A stretch of DNA of 64,000 nucleotides, from the NCBI RefSeq assembly GCF_014207905.1, contig NZ_JACHLB010000006.1, positions 1-64,000 of the forward strand. Direction: 5' to 3'. This DNA is from Flavobacterium notoginsengisoli. Lineage in GTDB: Bacteria; Bacteroidota; Bacteroidia; Flavobacteriales; Flavobacteriaceae. Within the stretch, counting starts at the first letter, position 1; the number at the start of each line of letters is the position of its first letter. This document shows, in pieces, positions 25,885 through 34,350 of this stretch. The position numbers and the translations under genes are program-made. The notes under the pieces are model-generated. The model worked only from the letters and a program-made list of their open reading frames with translations. It made no database searches and was not told where the DNA came from.

Positions 25885-26943
25885 TTAATATCGGTAAACA
25901 AAAGCATTAATATTCATTCCAGCTCCAACAGAAGCAAAAATAAGAACATCACCTTTGTTGATTTCGTGACCTTCAACTTTTCCTTGTAGAATTAAATCGT
26001 ACAAAGTAGGAACGGTTGCAACACTGCTGTTTCCTAAATCATGAATGCTCATTGGCATAATGTCTTTAGGAGGAGTTTGTCCGTATAATTTGTAGAAGCG
26101 TTCGATAATAGCTTCGTCCATTTTTTCGTTTGCTTGATGAATAAGGATTTTTTTAACTTCATCGATTGCAATTCCGCTATTATCTAAACAGCTTTTCATC
26201 GCGCATGGAACATTGCTTAGAGCAAATTCGTAGATTTTACGTCCGTACATTTTAATGTATTTTGTATCTGGATCTAAATCTTTGTTGTATGATTTTCCGA
26301 AGAAAAGAAAACCAGCTTCATCAGTTGCAAAAGTAGCACTTTCGTAAGCCAATAATCCACTTTCATCTGTTGAAGCTTCTAAGATTGAAGCTCCTGCGCC
26401 ATCAGAGTAAATCATCGAATCACGATCGTGGTCATCAACAACTCTTGATAAAGTTTCGGCTCCAATTACCATTACTCTTTTTGCCATTCCGGATTTGATA
26501 AAAGCATTCGCTTGTAAAACGCCTTCAATCCATCCTGGGCATCCAAAAATAATATCGTAAGCCACGCATTTAGGATTTTTAATGCCTAATTTATTTTTAA
26601 CACGTGTTGCTAAACTCGGTAAAATATCGGACTGAGTAGTTCCAGTTTTTACATCGCCAAAATTGTGGGCAATGATGATATAATCTAAAGTTTCTGCATC
26701 AATATTTGCGTTAGCAATTGCTTTTTGTGCAGCAAAAAAAGCTAAGTCAGATGCAGTTTGGTCTTTTTCGGCATAACGACGGTTCTCGATTCCGGTAATG
26801 CCTTTAAACTTCTTAATTACAACTTCGTTCGGATAACCAAAAGGAGTTCCATCCTCATTTAAAAAAACATGTTTGTCAAAGTCCGTATTTTTTACTTCTA
26901 AATTAGGAATGTAACTCCCAATACCAATAATTTTTATTTTCAT
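25885..26943 (-). CDS. 3-oxoacyl-ACP synthase III-like enzyme
   Basis: A 352-residue thiolase-fold condensing enzyme. The catalytic triad is visible: Cys135 in IIFGCPGW, His in LIHQANEKMD (about 270), and Asn in HDLGNSSVAT. It is slightly longer than FabH, and the G-C-P-G-W form and FLNEDGTPFGYPNEVV insertion separate it from housekeeping FabH. Such flavobacterial enzymes may condense special acyl starters. No acyl carrier protein or other lipid-synthesis gene is beside it, so its pathway is unknown. Confidence 0.88.
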   Translation of the reverse strand: MKIKIIGIGSYIPNLEVKNTDFDKHVFLNEDGTPFGYPNEVVIKKFKGITGIENRRYAEKDQTASDLAFFAAQKAIANANIDAETLDYIIIAHNFGDVKTGTTQSDILPSLATRVKNKLGIKNPKCVAYDIIFGCPGWIEGVLQANAFIKSGMAKRVMVIGAETLSRVVDDHDRDSMIYSDGAGASILEASTDESGLLAYESATFATDEAGFLFFGKSYNKDLDPDTKYIKMYGRKIYEFALSNVPCAMKSCLDNSGIAIDEVKKILIHQANEKMDEAIIERFYKLYGQTPPKDIMPMSIHDLGNSSVATVPTLYDLILQGKVEGHEINKGDVLIFASVGAGMNINAFVYRY

Positions 26944-27227
26944 TATTTCCCTTTAATTATCCGATAAATTTAGCGCTAATGTATAAATAATATTATGATA
27001 ACTATCATAAAAAATAGTATGCACGCATATAATTATGAAATAACAATTTTTTGGATGATATATTGTGTTTCTTTTAATGATTTTTTAATATTTCCTAGAT
27101 TTCAAACGATTGAAGCGATTTTTTGGAGCTGGATTTTTTTGAAATATTTCTGTTTTCTAAAATTAATTTCACAAAAATCTAACAAAAAGTTATGCTTTTG
27201 TAAATCCGAATCTTCTTTATTGTTTTT

Positions 27228-27276
27228 GTTTCATGTTTCAGGTTTCAAGTTCTGCAGAAAACCTGAAACCTGAAAC
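27228..27276. repeat. Inverted repeat, 'GTTTCAGGTTT' word family
   Basis: Arms 27228-27245 and 27259-27276 pair at 17 of 18 positions. The same words, as a single arm, occur at 41655-41680 after purE's start. Confidence 0.75.
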
Positions 27277-27284
27277 AAAAAACA

Positions 27285-27317
27285 AAACCCGACAGGTTTT
27301 AAAAACTTGCCGGGTTT
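27285..27317 (-). terminator. Terminator of gcvP
   Basis: AAACCCGACAGGTTT pairs with AAACTTGCCGGGTTT with minor mismatches, just after the gcvP stop. Confidence 0.8.
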
Positions 27318-27343
27318 GAATATATGTATGAGAAAACTAAATT

Positions 27344-30193
27344 TTAGCTCTCCATATAAGCTTCAATAGGAGCACAGCTACAAACTAAGTTTCTGTCTCC
27401 GTATGCGTCATCTACACGACGAACAGATGGCCAGAATTTATTTTCAGCGATGTAATCTAATGGATAAGCAGCTTTTTCTCTAGTATAAGGGAAATCCCAG
27501 TTATCAGTAGTTAACATTGCTAACGTGTGTGGTGCATTTTTTAATACGTTGTTTTTATCATCAGCTGTTGCAGCTTCGATTTCTTTTCTGATTGAAATAA
27601 GTGCATCACAGAAACGATCTAATTCAGCTAAATCTTCAGATTCAGTTGGTTCGATCATTAAAGTTCCAGCAACTGGGAAAGAAACCGTTGGCGCGTGGAA
27701 ACCATAATCCATCAAACGTTTTGCGATATCACCAACTTCGATTCCATTTTCTTTAAATGCACGACAATCTAAGATCATTTCGTGAGCCGCTCTTCCGCAT
27801 TCTCCTGTGTAAAGAATTGGGTAGTGTCCTTCGAAACGCGCTTTCATATAGTTTGCGTTTAAGATTGCGTGCTCTGTAGCGCTTTTTAATCCTTCAGCAC
27901 CCATCATAGTGATGTAACCGTAAGAGATTAAACATACTAAAGCAGATCCGTAAGGTGCAGATGAAATAGCGGTAATTGCTTGCTCTCCACCAACGTTTAA
28001 GATTGGGTTTGTTGGCAAGAATGGAACCAGTTTTTCGTTCACACAGATTGGTCCAACTCCAGGTCCACCGCCACCGTGAGGAATAGCGAATGTTTTGTGT
28101 AAGTTTAAGTGGCAAACGTCAGCACCAATTGTAGCAGGATTTGTTAATCCAACTTGTGCGTTCATGTTTGCACCATCCATATATACTAATCCTCCATTGT
28201 CGTGGATTAATTTTGTGATTTCGATAATTGAAGATTCGAAAACTCCGTGAGTAGATGGATAAGTTACCATTAAGCAAGATAAATCATCTTTGTGCTCAAT
28301 CGCTTTTTCTCTTAAATCTTCTACGTCAATATTTCCTTCTGGAGTCGTTTTCGTAACAATAATTTTCATTCCCGCCATAGCAGCAGAAGCAGGATTTGTT
28401 CCGTGAGCCGATGAAGGAATCAAACATACATTACGGTGACCTTCGTTTCTTGACATGTGGTAAGCACGAATCGCCATTAATCCAGCATATTCTCCTTGAG
28501 CTCCTGAGTTTGGCTGTAAAGTTGTTCCAGCAAATCCAGTGATTACATTTAATTGCTGCTCTAATTTTTTTAGCATTGTAAGGTAACCTTCTACTTGGTC
28601 AACTGGTGCAAACGGGTGAATGCTATTCCAGTTTGGCATTGAAAGAGGCAACATTTCAGAAGCTGCGTTTAATTTCATTGTACAAGAACCTAATGAAATC
28701 ATCGAGTGATTCAATGATAAATCTTTACGCTCTAATTTTTTGATATAACGCATCAATTGACTTTCTGAATGATGATTGTTGAATACATCATGAGTCAAGA
28801 AAGATGAAGTTCTCTCTAATGAAGCTGGTAATTGGCTAGCTTCACTTAATTCAGAAACCGTAACAGTTTCTTTTTCTAAAGCTTCAGCAAAAATCGCAAC
28901 GATTTGGTTGATGTCTGCAACAGAAGTTGTTTCGTTCAATGAAATCGAAACTGATTCAGCATCAGGATAGAAGAAGTTTACTTTGTTTTTCTCCGCAATT
29001 GCTTTTACTTTTTGAGCATCAGCTTTTACTAAAATAGTATCAAAGTAAGCAGTGTTGGTTTGGTAAACTCCTAATTTATTTAAAGCTTCAGCAGTAGTAA
29101 CTGCAGAGGCGTGAACTTTGTTTGCAATATATTTTAATCCTTCTGGACCGTGGTAAACTGCGTACATTCCGGCCATAACTGCTAATAAAACCTGAGCAGT
29201 ACAAATATTTGAAGTCGCTTTTTCACGTTTAATGTGCTGCTCACGAGTTCCCAACGCCATACGTAAAGCACGGTTTCCGTTTGCATCAACAGAAACTCCA
29301 ATGATACGACCTGGCATCGAACGTTTGTACTCATCTTTAGTTGCAAAGTAAGCAGCATGAGGACCACCGTAACCCATTGGCACACCAAAACGTTGTGTTG
29401 TTCCAACAACAACAGCAGCACCCATTTCTCCTGGAGAAGTTAAAGTTGCAAGTGATAAAATATCAGCAGCAAAGGCAACTTTGATTTCGTTTTCTTTTGC
29501 TTTAGCAACAAAAGCACTGTAATCGTTTACTTGACCGTATTTTCCTGGGTATTGTAAAATCGCTCCGAAGAATTCATTTGAAAAATCAAATGTTTCGTGG
29601 TTTCCAACAACTAATTCAATTCCGATTGGAGTTGAACGCGTTTGTAAAACTGATAAAGTTTGTGGTAAAATTTCTTCAGAAACGAAGAATTTGTGTGTAT
29701 TATTTTTCTTTTGATCTCTCGTACGAACATCAAATAATAAAGCCATAGCTTCTGCAGCCGCAGTTCCTTCATCTAATAAAGAGGCATTGGCAATTTCCAT
29801 TCCTGTTAATTCGATAACAGTAGTCTGGAAATTCAAAATCGCTTCCAAACGACCTTGAGCAATTTCTGCTTGGTAAGGTGTGTAAGCTGTATACCATCCT
29901 GGATTTTCGAAGATATTTCTTTGAATTGGAGCAGGAACGATAGTTGGGTGATAACCCAAACCAATGTATGATTTAAATGTTTTGTTTTTCTTTCCTAATT
30001 CGCGAATATGATTTGCAAATTCGAATTCTGTCATTGCAGGTTCTAAATTCAACGGCGCTTTTAAACGAATATCGTCCGGAAGGGTTTCATAAACAAGTTG
30101 TTCGATTGAATCAACACCAATTGTTTGTAACATGTGTTGAAGATCTGTTTCTCTTGGACCAATGTGTCTTAAAGCAAAAGCATCTGTTTTCAT
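27344..30193 (-). CDS. gcvP: Glycine dehydrogenase (decarboxylating), P protein
   Basis: A 949-residue single-chain P protein of the glycine cleavage system. It decarboxylates glycine and passes the aminomethyl group to lipoyl-GcvH. The N-terminal half starts FALRHIGPRETD and has YTPYQAEIAQGRLEA and LLDEGTAAAEAM. The PLP lysine is in HLNLHKTFAIPHGGGGPG near residue 700. SYGYITMMGAEGL and GRAAHEMILDCR are also present. The size fits the fused P1/P2 form. GcvT and GcvH are not in this window, so the system is dispersed as is usual in this group. A -7 box TACTTTTG lies 26 bases upstream. Confidence 0.97.
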   Translation of the reverse strand: MKTDAFALRHIGPRETDLQHMLQTIGVDSIEQLVYETLPDDIRLKAPLNLEPAMTEFEFANHIRELGKKNKTFKSYIGLGYHPTIVPAPIQRNIFENPGWYTAYTPYQAEIAQGRLEAILNFQTTVIELTGMEIANASLLDEGTAAAEAMALLFDVRTRDQKKNNTHKFFVSEEILPQTLSVLQTRSTPIGIELVVGNHETFDFSNEFFGAILQYPGKYGQVNDYSAFVAKAKENEIKVAFAADILSLATLTSPGEMGAAVVVGTTQRFGVPMGYGGPHAAYFATKDEYKRSMPGRIIGVSVDANGNRALRMALGTREQHIKREKATSNICTAQVLLAVMAGMYAVYHGPEGLKYIANKVHASAVTTAEALNKLGVYQTNTAYFDTILVKADAQKVKAIAEKNKVNFFYPDAESVSISLNETTSVADINQIVAIFAEALEKETVTVSELSEASQLPASLERTSSFLTHDVFNNHHSESQLMRYIKKLERKDLSLNHSMISLGSCTMKLNAASEMLPLSMPNWNSIHPFAPVDQVEGYLTMLKKLEQQLNVITGFAGTTLQPNSGAQGEYAGLMAIRAYHMSRNEGHRNVCLIPSSAHGTNPASAAMAGMKIIVTKTTPEGNIDVEDLREKAIEHKDDLSCLMVTYPSTHGVFESSIIEITKLIHDNGGLVYMDGANMNAQVGLTNPATIGADVCHLNLHKTFAIPHGGGGPGVGPICVNEKLVPFLPTNPILNVGGEQAITAISSAPYGSALVCLISYGYITMMGAEGLKSATEHAILNANYMKARFEGHYPILYTGECGRAAHEMILDCRAFKENGIEVGDIAKRLMDYGFHAPTVSFPVAGTLMIEPTESEDLAELDRFCDALISIRKEIEAATADDKNNVLKNAPHTLAMLTTDNWDFPYTREKAAYPLDYIAENKFWPSVRRVDDAYGDRNLVCSCAPIEAYMES

Positions 30194-30218
30194 TTGTAGC
30201 AGTCTATTTTTTAAAGAT

Positions 30219-30226
30219 CAAAAGTA
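30219..30226 (-). promoter_or_regulatory. -7 box of gcvP
   Basis: TACTTTTG on the minus strand (30226-30219) fits TAnnTTTG and would give a leader of about 22 nt. No TTG at the -33 distance is seen. Confidence 0.4.
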
Positions 30227-30416
30227 ATTTGCCGAGCGTTTTATTTGACGTAATCTCATGCTACACAAGGTTTATTACATTTTATAGTAAATGTGTTGTT
30301 TTTTTGTGGCGCAAAATTAAGTATTATTAATAATTTAATGGGTATTTTTAACTTCATTTTTTATCAATTTTCTAACTAAAGAGTTGATTTGTTACCAATT
30401 GATTAGATTTCGATAT

Positions 30417-31229
30417 ATGAAACTCCTCAAACAAATATTGAATTTTTATTTAAACAGCAGCATTCACGTGGCTTTATCGTGTTATGCTTTGGTGCGAATT
30501 ACGTTTCATGTATTTCATATTCAATATGATGAACCAATGGCGCTATTTGTTTTTTTTGGAACAATTGTAGGATATAATTTCGTAAAATATGATGCACTTG
30601 TCAGAGTGAAGAAAAATCCAATCGGAATTCAGTTAAAAATTATCGCTGTTTTAAGTTTCATTTCGCTCCTTTTGGTCGGCTATTATTTTTTCCATTTAAA
30701 GCGAATTACTCAAATTGTCTCTGTTGTCATTTTTCTGATAACGGCACTTTATACTTTGCCCTTTTTTCCAAACCGAAGAAATGCTCGAAACTGGGCGGGT
30801 GTAAAAATTTATATTGTAGCCCTTTGTTGGGTTGGCGCAACTTTAGTTCTTCCTTTAATAAATGCCGAAATTCCGTTTACAACAGATTTCTTCATCAAAT
30901 GCATTCAGCGTTTTGTGCTGGTTTTTGTTCTGATTTTAGTTTTCGAAATCATAGATTTAGCAAACGACGATCCGCATTTGCAAACTGTTCCGCAAACTAT
31001 TGGCGTAAAACGAACCAAGATTTTAGGGCTTTCACTTTTGGTTCCGTTTTGGTTTTTGGAAATTTTAGTTTCAACTTTTAATTATCATGATGCCTTTATC
31101 AATCTGATTATGGTTGTTATGCTGATGCTTTTTATCATTTTCGCCAACCCAAATCGTTCCAAGTATTACACTTCTTTTTGGGTAGAAGCTGTGCCGATTT
31201 TTTGGTGGTTGATGGTGGTTTTTTTATAA
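30417..31229 (+). CDS. UbiA-like polytopic membrane protein
   Basis: A 270-residue membrane protein with about eight hydrophobic helices, started at the ATG at 30417. A TTG at 30384 is the only alternative and adds eleven residues without a membrane signal. YNFVKYDAL after the second helix and EIIDLANDD in the second half stand where UbiA prenyltransferases carry their two Asp-rich motifs, but neither matches the full NDxxDxxxD pattern. It may be a diverged prenyltransferase or a non-catalytic relative. It is followed by repeat DNA, with no partner gene. Confidence 0.65.
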   Translation: MKLLKQILNFYLNSSIHVALSCYALVRITFHVFHIQYDEPMALFVFFGTIVGYNFVKYDALVRVKKNPIGIQLKIIAVLSFISLLLVGYYFFHLKRITQIVSVVIFLITALYTLPFFPNRRNARNWAGVKIYIVALCWVGATLVLPLINAEIPFTTDFFIKCIQRFVLVFVLILVFEIIDLANDDPHLQTVPQTIGVKRTKILGLSLLVPFWFLEILVSTFNYHDAFINLIMVVMLMLFIIFANPNRSKYYTSFWVEAVPIFWWLMVVFL

Positions 31230-31238
31230 AAATACTTT

Positions 31239-31326
31239 GGGCGTGTCCCTCCGGGTCGGGCTATCCGTTACAAGTCCTCGCTCTTCCTTCGTCAGGCTGT
31301 GGGCTTTCCACTGCTATCCCTCACGC
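31239..31326. repeat. Intergenic repeat, 'GGGCGTG ... CTATCCCTCACGC' family, copy 2
   Basis: It begins GGGCGTGTCCC, carries GGGTCGGGCTATCCGTTAC and AGTCCTCGCT, and ends CTATCCCTCACGC. It shares its ends with 12816-12932 and its CGTTACnAGTCCTCGCT segment with 49172-49318. It lies nine bases after the UbiA-like gene. Confidence 0.78.
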
Positions 31327-31387
31327 AAAACGTAAAACGAGAAGACTCTTTTTCAAAATTTAATATTTTTTATTTAGATAAATATTG

Positions 31388-31638
31388 CCAATGGTTTTAG
31401 CCATTGGGACGCTTGCTTTTCGTAACTCCACTTAACGTTTCCCGCGGTTGAAACCGCGGACTATATTTGAAGTGCAGAATTTTGAAGTACAGAATTTTCA
31501 GTTAATTGTTTTTGAATTGCCTCCAGCTTTAGCTGGAGGTTAAAGAAATGTCTCCAATAAAGGCTTTAGCCAAATGATAAAGTTTGGCTAAAGCCAAGAA
31601 TATTAAATCCTTGATTAACCTCCAGTTAAAACTGGAGG
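31388..31638. repeat. Cluster of five REP-like palindromes
   Basis: Short perfect or near-perfect palindromes follow each other: 31388-31407 (CCAATGG..CCATTGG), 31442-31459 (CCGCGGTTGAAACCGCGG), 31520-31539 (CCTCCAGCTTTAGCTGGAGG), 31562-31595 (GGCTTTAGCCAAA with TTTGGCTAAAGCC), and 31619-31638 (CCTCCAGTTAAAACTGGAGG). The last three together form one larger palindrome. From 31230 to 31699 there is no credible gene. They resemble REP sequences that, in other bacteria, are spread by a REP-associated transposase; none is in this window. Confidence 0.85.
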
Positions 31639-31699
31639 CAACTAATTTGATTTTTTTCTGCTAAATCCGTTGAATCTGCGTGAAAAAAATAACCCATTA

Positions 31700-32155
31700 T
31701 CAATTGTTTCTCTCAGAAATCTCTTTTAAAACCTTATTCCTTTCCAAAAGAAAACTCACCAAATGCCTTTTCAAAAACAAAACATCAAATAATTTCCCGA
31801 AAATTCCAAATGGAGTTTCATATTGTAGTTTGTCTTTCATAATTGTAAATTCATTTTCTTCTTCAAAAAAATGTTCATGTTTGAAAGATTTGAATTTACC
31901 TTCTTCCATTTCATCAACAAAATAATCATAAAAATTCATTGCAGTAATTCGACTTTTGTGTGTGAGATAAAATCCGAAATGTTTACCGCGCCAAGTTACC
32001 GTTTCGTTTAAATTTATTAAACCAGATGTTACACCATCAATCGCCTTTTCGTCTGTCGGACTTGCAGATTGTTGATGAATGTCGATATTTCTCGAATTAT
32101 CAAAAACGATTTGTTTTGATGCTATTATTTTGGTTGTGAGATTTATTGTTGTCAT
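31700..32155 (-). CDS. SRPBCC-family protein
   Basis: A 151-residue protein with the START/Bet v1-like pattern. The first strand is INLTTKIIASKQIVFDNSRNIDIH. GLINLNETVTWRGKHFG, then RITAMNFYDYFVDEME, supply the sheet, and a long C-terminal helix (FLERNKVLKEISERN) closes the cavity. Such proteins bind hydrophobic ligands or act as cyclases/dehydratases. It is the last gene of the minus-strand cluster headed by the GbsR-type regulator, but it is separated from its upstream neighbour by a 100-bp palindrome. Confidence 0.85.
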   Translation of the reverse strand: MTTINLTTKIIASKQIVFDNSRNIDIHQQSASPTDEKAIDGVTSGLINLNETVTWRGKHFGFYLTHKSRITAMNFYDYFVDEMEEGKFKSFKHEHFFEEENEFTIMKDKLQYETPFGIFGKLFDVLFLKRHLVSFLLERNKVLKEISERNN

Positions 32156-32184
32156 TAAATTTAAGTTTAGTTTTCCTCAATCTT

Positions 32185-32284
32185 GTCATTTCGACGGAGG
32201 AGAAATCTTCGCTAGTAACTTTACAAAGATTGGCGACATTCTGTACGGAGCTACTTGTGGAGATTTCTCCTCCGTCGAAATGAC
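32185..32284. repeat. 100-bp palindromic element, copy 2
   Basis: A perfect 24-bp inverted repeat (32185-32208 with 32261-32284). The centre, read on the opposite strand, matches that of copy 1 at 12975-13074 over most of its length (AATGTCG..CAATCTTTG..AGTTACT). Compared with copy 1 one arm base differs (GACGAAGG to GACGGAGG) and the other arm carries the matching change. Confidence 0.9.
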
Positions 32285-32305
32285 AAAACTCTCTGGATTT
32301 GGGTT

Positions 32306-33211
32306 CTAAATTAAATCTCGAAAAGCGTTATCAATATTCCCAAACTTAAATTCAAATCCATTTTCCAAAAGTCGTTTCGGAATCACATTTCTGCTTTTCA
32401 AAACCAATTCCGTTTCTGTTCGAATGAAAAAAGATCCGATTTCCAGAAAGAATTTATTCAATGGAATTCCAAAAGGAAATCCAACAGCCTTTCTCAGCTT
32501 TTGCATAAAATCAATATTCCGAATTGGTGTTGGAGAAACAATATTTATAACACCAGCCATTTCTTTTTCAATAATAAAATCAACCGCATTCGCAAAATCT
32601 TCTTCATGAATCCAACTTACAAATTGATTTCCATTTCCTTGTTTTCCTCCAAAACCAATTTTAGCCAAAGTCTTTAACGGAATTAATGCACCGCCATTTT
32701 TTCCTAAAACAATAGAAGTTCGCAAAGCCGTTTTTAAAGTTTTCGGAGTTTCGGTTTTAAAGAAAGCTTTTTCCCAAGAAAGGGCAACATTTATAGAAAA
32801 GTCATTTCCAATTTCGCCTTCAACTTCATCCATTTGTTTATCAAGAGAAAAACGATAAATAGTTGCCGTTGATGAATTAAGCCAATGTTTCGGCGGATTT
32901 TTGCAATTTAAAATCGCTTTGTTCAAGATTTTTGTACTGTTAATTCTTGACCAAAGAATTTCTTTTTTATTCTTTTTAGTATAACGGCAATCAACAGATT
33001 TTCCGGCAAGATTAATTAAGACAGAAGCATTTTCTAATTCTTTTTCCCAGCCGGTAAAAGTTTTAGCATTCCAGTTTACATATTTTATTCCGTCGATTGT
33101 CTGTGCTTTTCCTCGGGTTAGAATTACAATCTCATCAAATTTGCTTTTGAAATGATTCACTAAAACCTTTCCAAGAAATCCAGTTCCAGCTGCTATTATA
33201 AGTTTGCTCAT
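32306..33211 (-). CDS. TIGR01777-type SDR-fold epimerase-like protein
   Basis: A 301-residue Rossmann-fold protein. The N-terminus AAGTGFLGKVL carries the nucleotide loop. INLAGKSVDCRYT and SSTATIYRF mark the middle. The C-terminal DUF1731-like end (FFIRTETELVLKSRNVIPKRLLENGFEFKF) is diagnostic of the TIGR01777 group. Close relatives have no known substrate. It lies 101 bases downstream of the DCC gene in the cluster. Confidence 0.9.
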   Translation of the reverse strand: MSKLIIAAGTGFLGKVLVNHFKSKFDEIVILTRGKAQTIDGIKYVNWNAKTFTGWEKELENASVLINLAGKSVDCRYTKKNKKEILWSRINSTKILNKAILNCKNPPKHWLNSSTATIYRFSLDKQMDEVEGEIGNDFSINVALSWEKAFFKTETPKTLKTALRTSIVLGKNGGALIPLKTLAKIGFGGKQGNGNQFVSWIHEEDFANAVDFIIEKEMAGVINIVSPTPIRNIDFMQKLRKAVGFPFGIPLNKFFLEIGSFFIRTETELVLKSRNVIPKRLLENGFEFKFGNIDNAFRDLI

Positions 33212-33228
33212 TGTTGTGTGTTTTTATA

Positions 33229-33308
33229 GCAACGAATTGCACGAATTTCCACTAATTTTTTAGTGTTTTGCTAAATAGTAATTCGTGAAAATTTGTGCAA
33301 TTCGTGGC
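33229..33308. repeat. Inverted repeat, 'GAATTGCACGAATT' family
   Basis: Arms of 20 bases (33229-33248 with 33289-33308) pair at 18 positions. A related imperfect palindrome is at 43215-43278. Confidence 0.75.
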
Positions 33309-33312
33309 AACT

Positions 33313-34131
33313 TTAATTTATAATTAAAATCAAAGCAAGAATTCTATACAGAATCCAAGTGTAAGATAAGTAAAAAGGAAGTTTTAAAATTTTCACTCGT
33401 CTAAAATGTTCCAAAAACATGATGAAAACGGTAACTCCAAACCAACCCAAAACAATCATTTCCGGAAGTTGAATAAAATTACTTAAAATCAATATTGGAC
33501 TTAAAATTAAACTTCCCATCAAAGAAACGGTCATTATATTTCCTACGTAATTCAGAATAGTTTGTTTGTCAAGTTTTAAAAGAAATAAACTCTGAAAAAC
33601 AATTTGTCCAAAAGCTAAAATGATTTCTCTTATAATATTGCTTTTTGGCAAATTCGGAATCAAATTAGAATAACCAAACAAGATGAAAGTTGTGATCGTT
33701 AATGCAAATCCAATAAACAGAAATCGGTATTTATAATTGAAATCAGGCGTGCATTGCAATTTGTTTGCTTCTTTTACATTTCCTGGAATAATGACTTTTC
33801 GGTTATAAGAAACAAAAGAATACATTTTTTTCAGAATGAAATGAATTGGTTTTATGGTTGCAATTTTTTCAATTAATGGAAAAGAAAAACCAACAACTTT
33901 TATCAAACTGTCAATTCCATATGTAACAGTTTTAGTTTTATTATTGACTAAAGCAATTTCGTTTGGAGCGCGTTTTAAATCCACAAAATTTTGCTCTTCT
34001 GCAGATAATTTGCAATAAGATTTTCTTCCGTTTTCATCAAGCATTCCGCTTTTTACAAATCCATTTGTGTACAAATTGCAAAGCGGACAGTCTTCATCAT
34101 AAAGCAAGGTTTGGTTTTCTAATGTTTTCAT
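33313..34131 (-). CDS. DCC1-like thiol-disulfide family protein with membrane domain
   Basis: A 272-residue protein. The N-terminal DCC/DUF393 domain shows the D-x-x-CPLC motif (DEDCPLCNLYTNG, about residues 14-26), with two Cys spaced for a thioredoxin-like site. It has EIALVNNKTKTVTYGIDSLIKV in place. From about residue 135 on, four hydrophobic helices form a membrane domain. Most DCC proteins are about 130 residues without this tail. The role of the family is unknown. Cluster context: downstream of DUF2071, upstream of TIGR01777. Confidence 0.85.
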   Translation of the reverse strand: MKTLENQTLLYDEDCPLCNLYTNGFVKSGMLDENGRKSYCKLSAEEQNFVDLKRAPNEIALVNNKTKTVTYGIDSLIKVVGFSFPLIEKIATIKPIHFILKKMYSFVSYNRKVIIPGNVKEANKLQCTPDFNYKYRFLFIGFALTITTFILFGYSNLIPNLPKSNIIREIILAFGQIVFQSLFLLKLDKQTILNYVGNIMTVSLMGSLILSPILILSNFIQLPEMIVLGWFGVTVFIMFLEHFRRVKILKLPFYLSYTWILYRILALILIIN

Positions 34132-34189
34132 GACTTTTGGTTTTAAAGATGAATAATTCTAAGTGTAAATCGTTGGTAAAATTGTTCCT

Positions 34190-34324
34190 AACACATAGAA
34201 ACATAGCTTTCAGAAGGTTTAAAAAGGCGTTTCACTAATTTCAATTCACATAGTCTAGCTATGTGTGGAAACTAGTTTCTTCTATTCTCTTTTTTTGAGA
34301 TAGAAATCTATGTTTCTATGTGTT
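34190..34324. repeat. Inverted repeat, 'CACATAGAAACATAG' family, copy 1
   Basis: Perfect 17-base arms (34190-34206 with 34308-34324). It contains AAAAAGGCGTTTC, also found inside copy 2 at 46391-46485. Confidence 0.85.
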
Positions 34325-34350
34325 GAAATATTTTAATTTCATCTAATGAG

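Larger units (their letters stand above)
26944..27343. other. AT-rich intergenic region with a repeat and a terminator
   Basis: 400 bases between two minus-strand genes. An open frame at 26995-27273 is unlikely to be a gene: it is AT-rich and ends inside a palindromic repeat (27228-27276, arms of GTTTCAGGTTT-type words, one mismatch in 18). The terminator of gcvP follows. I see nothing else. Confidence 0.5.

Noticed and set aside
26995..27273. A 92-codon open frame on the plus strand
   Set aside because: It is very AT-rich with biased residues and runs into a palindromic repeat. It has no homology signal I recognise.
31178..31363. Open frame overlapping the end of the UbiA-like gene
   Set aside because: It lies in the repeat region and has no protein-like pattern.
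31388..31638. CRISPR array
   Set aside because: The palindromes differ from each other and have no regular spacers or cas genes.
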